A DNA stretch of 16,957 nucleotides. It comes from Candidatus Caccousia avistercoris (GTDB lineage Bacteria; Bacillota; Clostridia; Oscillospirales; Acutalibacteraceae). Numbering within the stretch: the stretch's first letter is position 1; every line of letters begins with the position of its first letter. Below are positions 7,044 through 13,517 of the stretch, piece after piece. A program made the position numbers and the translations under genes. The stretch spans positions 1 through 16,957 of the forward strand of contig DVMK01000114.1 of NCBI GenBank assembly GCA_018715025.1, given 5' to 3'. The notes under the pieces were generated by a model that was not told the origin of the DNA, made no database searches, and saw nothing but the letters and a program-made list of their open reading frames with translations.

Positions 7044-7799
7044 TCACGCCAGAATCAGGCGGATTTGATGCTCCTCCAGAAAGGCCATGGCCTCGGGGGG
7101 AGGGGGAGCGTCGGTGACAAGGCCGTGAATCTGCTCCAGGCGGCAGTAGGTGGTGAGGGCCGCAGAGCCGTACTTGGCGGAATCTGCCAGAAGGAACACC
7201 TGCTGGCTCCGCTCCACAGCCGTGCGCTTGATGTCGGATTCCAGCGGGGAAGAATTGGTAACGCCGCTGGCCAGGGAATACCCGGTGGTGGCCATGAAGG
7301 CCTTGCGGATGTTGTACTGCTGCAGGGCCTGCACCGAGCTGGGCCCTGTGAGCGAGAGCGTCTTGCGGTTCAGCGTGCCGGAAAGGGCGATGACCGTCAG
7401 ATTTTCCATGGGGATGGCCCGCAGAAGCGCGTCCACGTTGTTGGTCACAATGGTGACTCCCGTTCTGGCGGCCAGAAATTCCACCATGTGAAGGGTGGTG
7501 GTGCCGGAATCCAGGAAAATCACGTCGCCGTCCTCCACCAGGGCGGCGGCGGTCTCTGCAATGCGCTGCTTTTCTTCCAGGCGGGCGATGTTCCGTTCCC
7601 CAAACGAGATAAGCTCCTTGTAATCCTCCACCGTTACGCCGCCGTAAATCTTTTTGAACCTTCGGTTCTCCAGCAGAACCTCCAAATCCCGGCGCACCGT
7701 GTTTTTGGAAACCTGGAATTCCTCGCAGAGCTCGTCGAGCGTTACCGTCCGGCGCTCCAAAATGTACGCTTCCATCTTTTCAATCCGTTGGGAACGCAT
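7044..7799 (-). CDS. DeoR/GlpR-family transcriptional regulator
   Basis: The 251-residue protein has the classic DeoR layout. The N-terminal winged HTH (residues about 3-54) contains VTLDELCEEFQVSKNTVRRD and ends KKIYGGV, where family members have a HGG motif. The sensor domain resembles ribose-5-phosphate isomerase, with LDSGTTT, TNNVDALL, LSGTLNRKT and LLADSAKYG motifs. Such proteins are repressors released by a phosphorylated sugar. The start ATG 7799 is chosen from GGAGG at 7808-7804 and from family length; upstream in-frame ATGs up to 7961 would run through the promoter. It has its own AT-rich promoter with repeated AAACTTACCC-like elements, so autoregulation is likely. No gene is co-transcribed with it. 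The nearest catabolic targets are the sugar-enzyme genes at 8251-12380. Confidence 0.93.
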   Translation of the reverse strand: MRSQRIEKMEAYILERRTVTLDELCEEFQVSKNTVRRDLEVLLENRRFKKIYGGVTVEDYKELISFGERNIARLEEKQRIAETAAALVEDGDVIFLDSGTTTLHMVEFLAARTGVTIVTNNVDALLRAIPMENLTVIALSGTLNRKTLSLTGPSSVQALQQYNIRKAFMATTGYSLASGVTNSSPLESDIKRTAVERSQQVFLLADSAKYGSAALTTYCRLEQIHGLVTDAPPPPEAMAFLEEHQIRLILA

Positions 7800-7887
7800 G
7801 AGACCTCCCTGCCTTCTGTTCAAAAATACCGGCGCAGCCTGCCGCAGCCGGGGGTCCCCCCCGCTGGCCTGCCGCCGGTTCCATTTT

Positions 7888-7916
7888 ATTATATCAAACT
7901 TACCCATTTTTTGCAA
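7888..7916 (-). promoter_or_regulatory. Predicted sigma-A promoter of the DeoR-type regulator
   Basis: On the minus strand TTGCAA (7916-7911) and a perfect TATAAT (7893-7888) are separated by exactly 17 bp, inside an AT-rich island in otherwise GC-rich DNA. The leader to the start codon is about 80 nt. Confidence 0.75.
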
Positions 7917-7956
7917 TTGTTTTGTGTATTTGAAGGGTAAATTTCTTTGTAAGTTT
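7896..7956. promoter_or_regulatory. Candidate DeoR operator: repeated AAACTTAC elements
   Basis: AAACTTACCC (7896-7905) overlaps the core promoter. It is mirrored by GGGTAAATTT (7935-7944, one mismatch) and by GTAAGTTT (7949-7956), the exact complement of AAACTTAC. Elements over the -10/-35 spacer and upstream of the -35 fit an autorepressor. The assignment to this protein is inference. Confidence 0.45.
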
Positions 7957-8004
7957 ATCATAATTATTCAAAGAAAGCAGCCGCCCGGGCCGGGGGCGCA
8001 GGGG

Positions 8005-8187
8005 CTGCTGCTGCGGGCGGCGCAGGAGCTGTACTACCTGGCCAGCCGCGGCTACGGCATGAAGCAGGCCTCCGCCTTCATTGGGGATCACTACCTTCTC
8101 TCGCAGCGCCAGCGCATGGCGCTGGTGCGGGTGGTTTCCCCCGGCGCCTGCCGGTGGGGGCGGAACAGGGGAACGGCGCGCAGTAAG
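8005..8187 (+). pseudogene. Remnant of a DUF434-family protein
   Basis: The plus strand here encodes a stretch starting LLLRAAQELYYLASRGYG, then MKQASAFIGDHYLLSQRQR and MALVRVVSP (8005-8142). It matches what I know of the DUF434 N-terminal core: an 'AA.DL.YLL.RGY' helix, then 'A..FVG.RY.LS.RQR..L.R'. After 8142 the translation (GACRWGRNRGTARSK) loses resemblance and meets the terminator of the opposite operon. I find no ATG/GTG/TTG with an RBS in frame just upstream, and the frame upstream runs into the DeoR promoter. The remainder of a normal protein (more than 150 residues) is absent. It looks like a gene remnant left by deletion or rearrangement. A short working gene with an unusual start such as ATT near 7966 cannot be excluded. 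Confidence 0.65.
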
Positions 8188-8207
8188 TCTTTCCGCCAGA
8201 ACGCAAA

Positions 8208-8238
8208 AGCCCCCCGCAGGCGACGCCTGCGGGGGGCT
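8208..8238 (-). terminator. Intrinsic terminator of the four-gene sugar-enzyme operon
   Basis: AGCCCCCCGCAGGC (8208-8221) and GCCTGCGGGGGGCT (8225-8238) form a perfect 14-bp stem with a 3-nt loop. On the minus strand it ends in CTTTTGCG, 13 nt after the stop of the last operon gene. The plus-strand side has no T-run, so it acts for the minus strand. Confidence 0.88.
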
Positions 8239-8250
8239 CCTTATGGCTGG

Positions 8251-9402
8251 TTAAATCTCAGGGATTTTGATCTCAATCTCGCGGCCCAGCTCAGCAGAGG
8301 TCTGAATGCCGGAGATGATGGCCTGGTTGTACAGGATCTGGCTGGAGGGAACGGGGGCCTTGCCGCCGTTCTTCACCGCATCCAGGAAGGAGCGGATCTT
8401 CTTGTAGAACAGGCCGCCGAAGGAGTCGCCCTCCGGGCACAGGGGAATGACCGTCTCGGTCTGCTGGCCCGCCACGTCCTTGTACAGGATCATGGGGCCG
8501 CCCACGGTGCCGTTCCAGCACTCGGTGGAGGGGATGCGCAGCGCGCCCTCGGTGCCCATGATGATGGTGTCGCCGGGAGTGTCCACATGCATGGCCCATG
8601 CAATGCGGAAGTCCAGAATAATGTCGCCTTCCAGGCGGATGAAGGCGGCGGCGAAGTCGTCCACGTTGAAGCGGGCGGCGTCAGCCGGGTTGTTGTACTT
8701 GGGGTTGGTGCCGAAGAAGGCGGAGGTGTAGCCGGTGACGGTGAGGGGCTTCGGGTAGCCGATGGCGTTCAGCACCATGTCGAGGGAATAGCAGCCGATG
8801 TCGCCCAAAGCGCCGATCCCGGCAGTCTCCTTCTCAATGAAGGTGCTGTTGGGAATGCCGCGGCGGCGGCCGCCGCCGGTCTGGATGTAGTAAATCTTGC
8901 CCAGCTCGCCGGATTCCACAATCTTCTTAATCATCTGCATGTTGTCGTCCATGCGGGGCTGGAAGCCGATGGAAAGCAGCTTGCCGCTCTCTTTTTCCGC
9001 CTTCAGAATGGCCTCGGCCTCTTCCATGGTAACGCACATGGGCTTCTCCAGCAGGACGTTTACCCCCTTCTGCAGGGCGTAAATGGTGCACTCCGCATGG
9101 GTGGCGTTGTAGGTGCACACGCTCACCGCGTCCAGGTTCCCGGCCTCTGCGTCCAGCATGGACTTGTGGTCAGGGTACAGGCGGACGCCCTCCACGCCGT
9201 AGCGCTTGAAGAATTTTTCCGCCTTGCCGGGAATCAGGTCGGCGGCGGCTACAATCTCCACGTCGGGCATCTGCTTGTAGCTTTCTATGTGGGACTCGGC
9301 GATCCAGCCGGTGCCGATGATGCCCACCTTCAGCTTGCGGGAGGTGTCGATGGCCTCCTCCTCAGAAGGGGGAGCGAATTGGTTCAGTACTGCGTCAGAC
9401 AT
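8251..9402 (-). CDS. Gfo/Idh/MocA-family NAD(P)-dependent oxidoreductase (GFOR-like Tyr active site)
   Basis: The 383-residue protein is the last gene of the operon. After a 22-residue acidic N-terminal extension the Rossmann fold begins at KVGIIGTGWIAESH (25-38). NVLLEKPMCV (115-124) carries the conserved EKP lysine (Lys120). The C-terminal catalytic domain has GDIGCYSLD (200-208). At the position where many members have His in D-x-G-x-H, this one has Tyr205, as in the glucose-fructose oxidoreductase branch. The family oxidises or reduces a hydroxyl of sugars, inositols or glycosides with NAD(P). Alternating with TIM-barrel isomerase-like genes, it may form one redox half of a keto-sugar pathway. 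The SD is AGGAG in aaaaggagaaggatt just upstream of the ATG. The substrate is unknown. Confidence 0.93.
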   Translation of the reverse strand: MSDAVLNQFAPPSEEEAIDTSRKLKVGIIGTGWIAESHIESYKQMPDVEIVAAADLIPGKAEKFFKRYGVEGVRLYPDHKSMLDAEAGNLDAVSVCTYNATHAECTIYALQKGVNVLLEKPMCVTMEEAEAILKAEKESGKLLSIGFQPRMDDNMQMIKKIVESGELGKIYYIQTGGGRRRGIPNSTFIEKETAGIGALGDIGCYSLDMVLNAIGYPKPLTVTGYTSAFFGTNPKYNNPADAARFNVDDFAAAFIRLEGDIILDFRIAWAMHVDTPGDTIIMGTEGALRIPSTECWNGTVGGPMILYKDVAGQQTETVIPLCPEGDSFGGLFYKKIRSFLDAVKNGGKAPVPSSQILYNQAIISGIQTSAELGREIEIKIPEI

Positions 9403-9441
9403 AATCCTTCTCCTTTTTATTAAATAAATTGCCAGCTGGGG

Positions 9442-10269
9442 TTACTTCAAAAGGCCCTTCAGGTACTGGATGCTGATTTCCGCGCACTCCATGGGGGTCT
9501 TGCCCATGCTGGGGCTGTCCTGCTCCACCACAACCCACTGGGCGCCGGCTTCCTCAGAGGCCTTCAGAATCTCTTCAAAGTCCTGCAGGCCCTTGCCAAG
9601 GGGACGGAACTCGAAGGTGCTCTTTTCCTCTTCCTTTTCCTCAGACTCAATGCCGATGAGCTCGTACATCTTGTCGGGCTTTTTGCCGGAAAGGTAGAAG
9701 TCCTTCAAATGCACCACCGGGGCGCGGCCCGCGTACTTCCGCAGGTAGGCGGAGGGGTTCTCGCCCGCCACGTTCACCCAGCAGGTGTCCAGCTCGGTTT
9801 GGAGCAGCTCGGCCGGGACGGTGTCGTACAGAATATCCAGGGCGTACTTGCCGTCCAGCTTGGTGAATTCAAAATCGTGGTTGTGGTACAGCAGCTGCAT
9901 CCCCAGCTGCCTGGCCTTTTCGCCCAGCAGGCGCGCGCCGTCAATGGTTTTCTGGAAACCCTCGGTGCCGGGGCGGTACTCCTCCGTCAGGTAGGGAATA
10001 GCCACATAGCGGCAGCCGATTTCCGCGTACTCGCCCAGCACCTTCTCCGGGTCGGCCATCATGTCTACAAAGGGAACATGGGCGGAAATGGGGTTCAGGC
10101 CGTACTTTTCGCACAGGGCCTTCACCTCGGCGGCGCTCTTGCCGTACAGGCCGGCAAACTCTACGCCGTCGTACCCAAGCTCCTTTACCTTCTTCAGCGT
10201 GCCCTCAAAGTCCTGCTCCAAATCGTCGCGGACAGAATAGAGCTGAAGGGCGATGGGGAATTTTTTCAT
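9442..10269 (-). CDS. Sugar phosphate isomerase/epimerase-like TIM-barrel protein (AP endonuclease 2 fold)
   Basis: The 275-residue protein has the xylose-isomerase-like TIM barrel. It starts MKKFPIALQLYSVRDDLE, and LQLYSVR is typical of the group. Candidate metal and catalytic residues at strand ends are Glu37 (YDGVEFAG), His129/His131 (LLYHNHDFEF), Glu159/Asp161 (QTELDTCWV), His187 (VVHLKD) and Glu251 region (VVVEQDS). Close families include IolE/IolI-type enzymes and 3-keto-glycoside lyases, so it could epimerise, isomerise or eliminate on a ketose-type intermediate. ATG 10269 is preferred over an upstream in-frame ATG at 10290, because ctcct (10280-10284) gives an AGGAG SD 10 nt away. An acidic EEKEEEK loop near 216-222 is a local peculiarity. 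It lies 39 nt upstream of the last oxidoreductase gene. Confidence 0.9.
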   Translation of the reverse strand: MKKFPIALQLYSVRDDLEQDFEGTLKKVKELGYDGVEFAGLYGKSAAEVKALCEKYGLNPISAHVPFVDMMADPEKVLGEYAEIGCRYVAIPYLTEEYRPGTEGFQKTIDGARLLGEKARQLGMQLLYHNHDFEFTKLDGKYALDILYDTVPAELLQTELDTCWVNVAGENPSAYLRKYAGRAPVVHLKDFYLSGKKPDKMYELIGIESEEKEEEKSTFEFRPLGKGLQDFEEILKASEEAGAQWVVVEQDSPSMGKTPMECAEISIQYLKGLLK

Positions 10270-10310
10270 GACAAAACAACTCCTTTGCAAGTAAGGTTAT
10301 CAAAGCAACC

Positions 10311-10323
10311 GCGCCTGCGGCGC
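10311..10323. repeat. Short intercistronic hairpin
   Basis: GCGCC (10311-10315) and GGCGC (10319-10323) pair with a 3-nt loop in the 67-nt gap between the second and third operon genes. No T-run follows, so it is more likely an mRNA stability or processing feature than a terminator. Confidence 0.35.
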
Positions 10324-10336
10324 TGAGGAATGTTTT

Positions 10337-11386
10337 TTATACGTGCAGGGAAACGGACGCGCCCTTTTCCGCCGAGGCGAACACCGCGTCGATGACCCGC
10401 ATGACCCGCAGGGCCTGCTCGGGGGTGACGGCCAGCGGGGCCTTGCCCTCGTCTGCGTCGCGGAAGTTGCGGTAGTAGTCCCTGGCGTCGCTTTCCATGG
10501 GGGGCAGGGGCAGCTCTTCAATGGTCTCTTTGGGCCGGGGGGCCATGGTGCGGGTGGGGCCGGCCACCGTGTAGACAATGCCCTGCTCCCAGCGCATTTC
10601 CTCGGTGCGGGCCTTCACGATCTTCCCCGTGCAGGAGAAGTCGTCCACCTGGACGGTGCCCGCGTCGCCGGAAACGTGCCAGCGGGGCAGGCTGATGAAG
10701 GTGTAGGTGTCCACCTCTACCAGGGCGGAAAGGCCGTTGCGGAACCGCATAAGCAGCTTGAAGTTGTCGTCCACCCCGGGGAATTTGACAGAGAGCAGGT
10801 GGGCGTACACCTCTACCACAGGGCTGTCTACCAGGTACATAAGCTGGTCAATCAGGTGAACGCCCCAGTCCAGCAGCATGCCGCCGCCGGCCTCTTTCAC
10901 GCAGCGCCAGTCGCCGGGGATCCCCTTGCTGCCCTGCACCCGGGACTCTATGTAGAAGGGCTTGCCGATGGTGCCGTCCTCTATGATTTTCTTCACAATC
11001 AGGAAGTCCTTGTCCCACCGGCGGTTCTGGTGCACAGAAAACTGGCGGCCCGTCTCCCTGGCGACGGCCATAACCTCCTCCAGCTCGGCGGCGTTCAGCA
11101 TCACCGGCTTTTCGCAGATTACGTTTTTCCCCGCCTGCATGGCCTGGATGGACAGGGGCTTGTGGAAATTGTTGGGCACCGCCAGAATCACCGTGCGGAT
11201 TTCCGGGTCGGCCAGAAGCTCTTCCAGGCTGCGGTAGCCGTGGATCCCCTCCTTTTCCGCCGCGTCAATCCGTTCCGGGTTAATGTCGTACACGCCGGCC
11301 AGGCGGAATTCCTCCGGCAGAGAGAGAAGCTGCTTGGCGTGCCAGCCCCCCATACCGCCGTAGCCAACAATCGCTATGGTATACAT
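10337..11386 (-). CDS. Gfo/Idh/MocA-family oxidoreductase (His active site)
   Basis: The 349-residue protein is the normal length for the family. The Rossmann motif VGYGGMGGWH (7-16) is followed by the adenine-side acidic residue in VYDINPER (Asp34) and NVICEKPVML (88-97) with the EKP lysine (Lys93). The catalytic DWGVHLID (173-180) has the standard His177, unlike the Tyr of the paralogue at the end of the operon. The two oxidoreductases are therefore only distant paralogues and probably act on different intermediates or in opposite directions. An SD-like GGGAG precedes the ATG by about 11 nt. The gap to the upstream TIM-barrel gene is 25 nt, which supports co-transcription. An inositol- or glycoside-type substrate is inferred from family and neighbours only. 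Confidence 0.93.
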   Translation of the reverse strand: MYTIAIVGYGGMGGWHAKQLLSLPEEFRLAGVYDINPERIDAAEKEGIHGYRSLEELLADPEIRTVILAVPNNFHKPLSIQAMQAGKNVICEKPVMLNAAELEEVMAVARETGRQFSVHQNRRWDKDFLIVKKIIEDGTIGKPFYIESRVQGSKGIPGDWRCVKEAGGGMLLDWGVHLIDQLMYLVDSPVVEVYAHLLSVKFPGVDDNFKLLMRFRNGLSALVEVDTYTFISLPRWHVSGDAGTVQVDDFSCTGKIVKARTEEMRWEQGIVYTVAGPTRTMAPRPKETIEELPLPPMESDARDYYRNFRDADEGKAPLAVTPEQALRVMRVIDAVFASAEKGASVSLHV

Positions 11387-11411
11387 GGTTCAGTCGCTCC
11401 CTTCCGCTGGG

Positions 11412-12380
11412 TCAGGCCCAGTACATGCCGCCTTCGCGCTTTTCAAAAATAATGGTGCGCTTCAGCACTTCAATGGCCTTTTCCAGGCCCTCGCGGGTGG
11501 TCATGAGGCCGTCCTCGTGCTCAATGGAGATAACGCCGTCGTAGCCGGTCTGGCGCAGCTCGCTGAAGATGGCCCGCCACACGTCCTCGCCGTGGCCGTA
11601 GCCGATGGTGCGGAAATTCCAGGAGCGCTCGGGGATGCGGTCGAAGGGGGTGGTGTCCAGCACGCCGTTCACCGCGCAGTTCAGGTGGTCGATGGCGGTG
11701 TCCTTGGCGTGGAAGTGGTAAATGGCGCCCTTCAGGGCACGAATGGCGGCCACCGGGTCAATGCCCTGCCAGAACAGGTGGGAGGGGTCAAAGTTGGCGC
11801 CGATGACGGGGCCCACCGCTTCGCGCAGGCGCAGCAGGGTGCCGGGGTTGTACACGCAGAAGCCGGGGTGCATTTCAAAAGCGATTTGATGCACGTTGTG
11901 CTCTTCGGCGAACTTGGCTTCCTTCTTCCAGTAGGGGATGAGCTTCTCGTTCCACTGCCATTCCTTGATTTTCTGGAAGTCGTCGGGCCAGGTGGCCACC
12001 ACCCAGTTGGGGTACTGGGAATTGTCGCAGTCGCCCGGGCAGCCAGAGAAGCCCACCACGGTTTTCACGCCGATTTTTTCCGCCAGGCAGATGGCCGCCT
12101 CAAACTGCTCGTGGTAAGAGCGGGCGATTTCTTTGTTGGGATGCACCGGGTTGCCGTGGCAGGAAAGGGCCGCCACGCCGATGCCGTACTTGTCGATGGT
12201 TTCCATAAACTGGTCGATGAGCTCAGGATGCTCCATGAACTTCACCGCGTCCGCATGGGCCGTGCCGGGGGTGCCGCCGCAGCCGATCTCCACCTCCTGA
12301 ACGCCCAGGGATTTCAGGTATTTCAGGGTCTCATCCAGAGAAAGATCGCCCAGAAGCACAGTCATTACGCCTAATTTCAT
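11412..12380 (-). CDS. Sugar phosphate isomerase/epimerase-like TIM-barrel protein, first gene of the operon
   Basis: The 322-residue protein is somewhat longer than the typical 270-300. It opens with KLGVMTVLLGDLSLDETLKY. Metal-site candidates are Glu31 (EVEIGCGG), His75 (ALSCHGN), Glu169/His171 (AFEMHPGF), Asp198/His201 (NFDPSHLFWQG), His222/His224 (YHFHAKD) and a C-terminal Glu in VISIEHED. The EMHPG and FDPSHL motifs are common in the IolE/hydroxypyruvate-isomerase-like superfamily and in enzymes acting on keto-sugars. An insertion around 118-150 (DCDNSQYPNW, then WQWNEKLIPYW) is rich in Trp/Tyr and may shape a pocket for an aromatic or bulky group. AGGAG lies 8 nt before the ATG. It is first after the divergent promoter, so it may carry out a key step, but the reaction is not known. 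Confidence 0.91.
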   Translation of the reverse strand: MKLGVMTVLLGDLSLDETLKYLKSLGVQEVEIGCGGTPGTAHADAVKFMEHPELIDQFMETIDKYGIGVAALSCHGNPVHPNKEIARSYHEQFEAAICLAEKIGVKTVVGFSGCPGDCDNSQYPNWVVATWPDDFQKIKEWQWNEKLIPYWKKEAKFAEEHNVHQIAFEMHPGFCVYNPGTLLRLREAVGPVIGANFDPSHLFWQGIDPVAAIRALKGAIYHFHAKDTAIDHLNCAVNGVLDTTPFDRIPERSWNFRTIGYGHGEDVWRAIFSELRQTGYDGVISIEHEDGLMTTREGLEKAIEVLKRTIIFEKREGGMYWA

Positions 12381-12424
12381 GTGAATCGCTCCTTTGCATG
12401 GAAAATAATGGGAAATCCGAATGC

Positions 12425-12486
12425 TTCACCGGGAGGTGAAAGATCCCGGACTTTCTTTGCAGCGAAAGGTTGACTTACCATTCACC
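12425..12486. promoter_or_regulatory. TTCACC repeat cluster in the operon leader
   Basis: TTCACC (12425-12430) and GGTGAA (12435-12440) form an inverted repeat with a 4-nt spacer, and TTCACC recurs at 12481-12486. A second overlapping pair, CCGGGA (12429-12434) and TCCCGG (12444-12449), gives a mutually exclusive hairpin. It lies in the 5' leader of the minus-strand operon and may be an operator or a leader RNA switch. Confidence 0.35.
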
Positions 12487-12497
12487 TGCATTATAAT
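12470..12497 (+). promoter_or_regulatory. Predicted sigma-A promoter for the AraC-type gene
   Basis: TTGACT (12470-12475) and TATAAT (12492-12497) are separated by 16 bp. The leader to the AraC start is about 95 nt. The -10 lies within ATTATAAT, a perfect palindrome shared with the facing operon promoter. Confidence 0.7.
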
Positions 12498-12518
12498 AGA
12501 GAAAAAGGATTTTGTCAT
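12490..12518 (-). promoter_or_regulatory. Predicted sigma-A promoter for the four-gene sugar-enzyme operon
   Basis: On the minus strand ATGACA (12518-12513, 5/6) and TATAAT (12495-12490) are separated by exactly 17 bp. The -10 overlaps that of the opposite promoter by four bases, so the two RNA polymerases cannot bind together. The leader to the first gene is about 100 nt. Confidence 0.7.
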
Positions 12519-12547
12519 GCCATAGAAGTAAGTTTTTGTGACAAAAA
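12510..12547. promoter_or_regulatory. Candidate operator: TTTTGTCA / TGACAAAA inverted repeat
   Basis: TTTTGTCA (12510-12517) overlaps the operon -35 and is the exact reverse complement of TGACAAAA (12539-12546), 21 nt away. The second arm also lies in a local palindrome, TTTTTGT-G-ACAAAAA (12533-12547), just upstream of the operon -35. That is a position suited to an activator such as the adjacent AraC-type protein. The protein that binds is inferred. Confidence 0.45.
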
Positions 12548-12566
12548 TTGCTGTCAGCACAGTTTC

Positions 12567-12581
12567 CCCGGCCAGGCCGGG
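12567..12581 (+). promoter_or_regulatory. GC-rich hairpin next to the AraC-gene RBS
   Basis: CCCGGCC-A-GGCCGGG is a perfect palindrome that can fold as a 6-bp stem with a CAG loop. It lies just upstream of the purine-rich RBS of the AraC-type gene and may influence ribosome access. Confidence 0.35.
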
Positions 12582-12599
12582 AGGAAAGGGGAGAGGAAG

Positions 12600-13514
12600 A
12601 TGGAAGGATATTACGAGCACAGCCGGGACATTGAAATCTATCCCTCCTGTTGGTACTCAATTGACAATGCCTGCTTCCCGCATTTCCACAGTAGCATGGA
12701 AATTGTCTATGTATTGGAGGGGGAAATTGAATATACGCTCAACGGCCATGGGGGCACGGCGGGCCCCTTTCAGGTGATTACGGCCACCAGCTACACCGTT
12801 CACTACTACGCCACGCCGGTGAGTTCAAAGTCAATTGTTTTAACGGTGCCCCTGGATTACGTGCCCTCTTTCCGGAAGCTTCTCTCCCGCCAGACGCTGG
12901 TCCGCACGCTTTGGCAGGAGCCGGAAGGGGAGCGGGAGCTGCTCCGCAGCCTGGACAAGCTCGCCCAAATCTGCGACGTTCACGGAAAAAAGCCGCCGGA
13001 GCTGCTGGCCAAGGGCTACCTGTACACCGTGCTGGGCATTTTGGCTGAAAATTTGGGCTTCGCCGAGCGGAAGGAAGGGGGGGACGCCTTCCTTGCCAAG
13101 GATATTCTGCAGTTTCTGGACCGGAACTACCGCTTTGACATGACGCTGGAAACGCTGGCAGCCAAATTCGGCTACAGCAAAAGCCGGTTTTCCCACCTGT
13201 TTCACTCTTATTTCGGCTGCGGCATTCCAGAGTACGTGAATACCCTGCGGTGCAGGAACGCGGCGCTTCTTCTCACTCAGGAGGAAGCCTCCATGACAAG
13301 CGCGGCCATGAATTCCGGCTTTGAAAGCATGCGCACCTTTTACCGCAGCTTCAAGCGGGCCTTCGGCATTTCGCCCAGCGAGTACCTGCGGGCCGCCAGG
13401 GAGGGAGAAAGCCTGCCCGCCGGGCCCCGGGGCTTCATCTCTGCCGCCCAGCAGGCCGACTGGCAGGAACGGGGCCGCCCCCCGGCCGGGAACAGGGAAG
13501 ATTCCGTTTTGTAA
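12600..13514 (+). CDS. AraC-family transcriptional regulator with cupin sensor domain
   Basis: The 304-residue protein has an N-terminal cupin-like ligand domain: PHFHSSMEIVYVLEGEIEY (27-45), with His28 and His30. The C-terminal AraC/XylS DNA-binding domain spans about 165-270. Its first HTH is around TLETLAAKFGYSKSRFSHLF (182-201). Its second is around SMTSAAMNSGFESMRTFYRS (231-250), followed by FKRAFGISPSEY (251-262), the usual family signature. It is divergent from the four-gene operon and shares its promoter region, so it is probably the operon's substrate-responsive activator. The ligand is unknown but likely a sugar or glycoside. The ATG at 12600 follows a strong purine-rich RBS (ggggagagg). 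A short Gly/Pro/Arg-rich tail follows the DNA-binding domain. Confidence 0.94.
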   Translation: MEGYYEHSRDIEIYPSCWYSIDNACFPHFHSSMEIVYVLEGEIEYTLNGHGGTAGPFQVITATSYTVHYYATPVSSKSIVLTVPLDYVPSFRKLLSRQTLVRTLWQEPEGERELLRSLDKLAQICDVHGKKPPELLAKGYLYTVLGILAENLGFAERKEGGDAFLAKDILQFLDRNYRFDMTLETLAAKFGYSKSRFSHLFHSYFGCGIPEYVNTLRCRNAALLLTQEEASMTSAAMNSGFESMRTFYRSFKRAFGISPSEYLRAAREGESLPAGPRGFISAAQQADWQERGRPPAGNREDSVL

Positions 13515-13517
13515 AAC

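Noticed and set aside
7654..9423. Long plus-strand open frame of 589 codons opposite the DeoR and oxidoreductase genes
   Set aside because: Only the 8005-8187 part resembles a protein family. The rest is antisense to well-supported genes and crosses a promoter and a terminator.
12426..12620. Small minus-strand open frame in the operon/AraC intergenic region
   Set aside because: It overlaps the two predicted promoters and the AraC start, has no RBS and no recognisable protein features.
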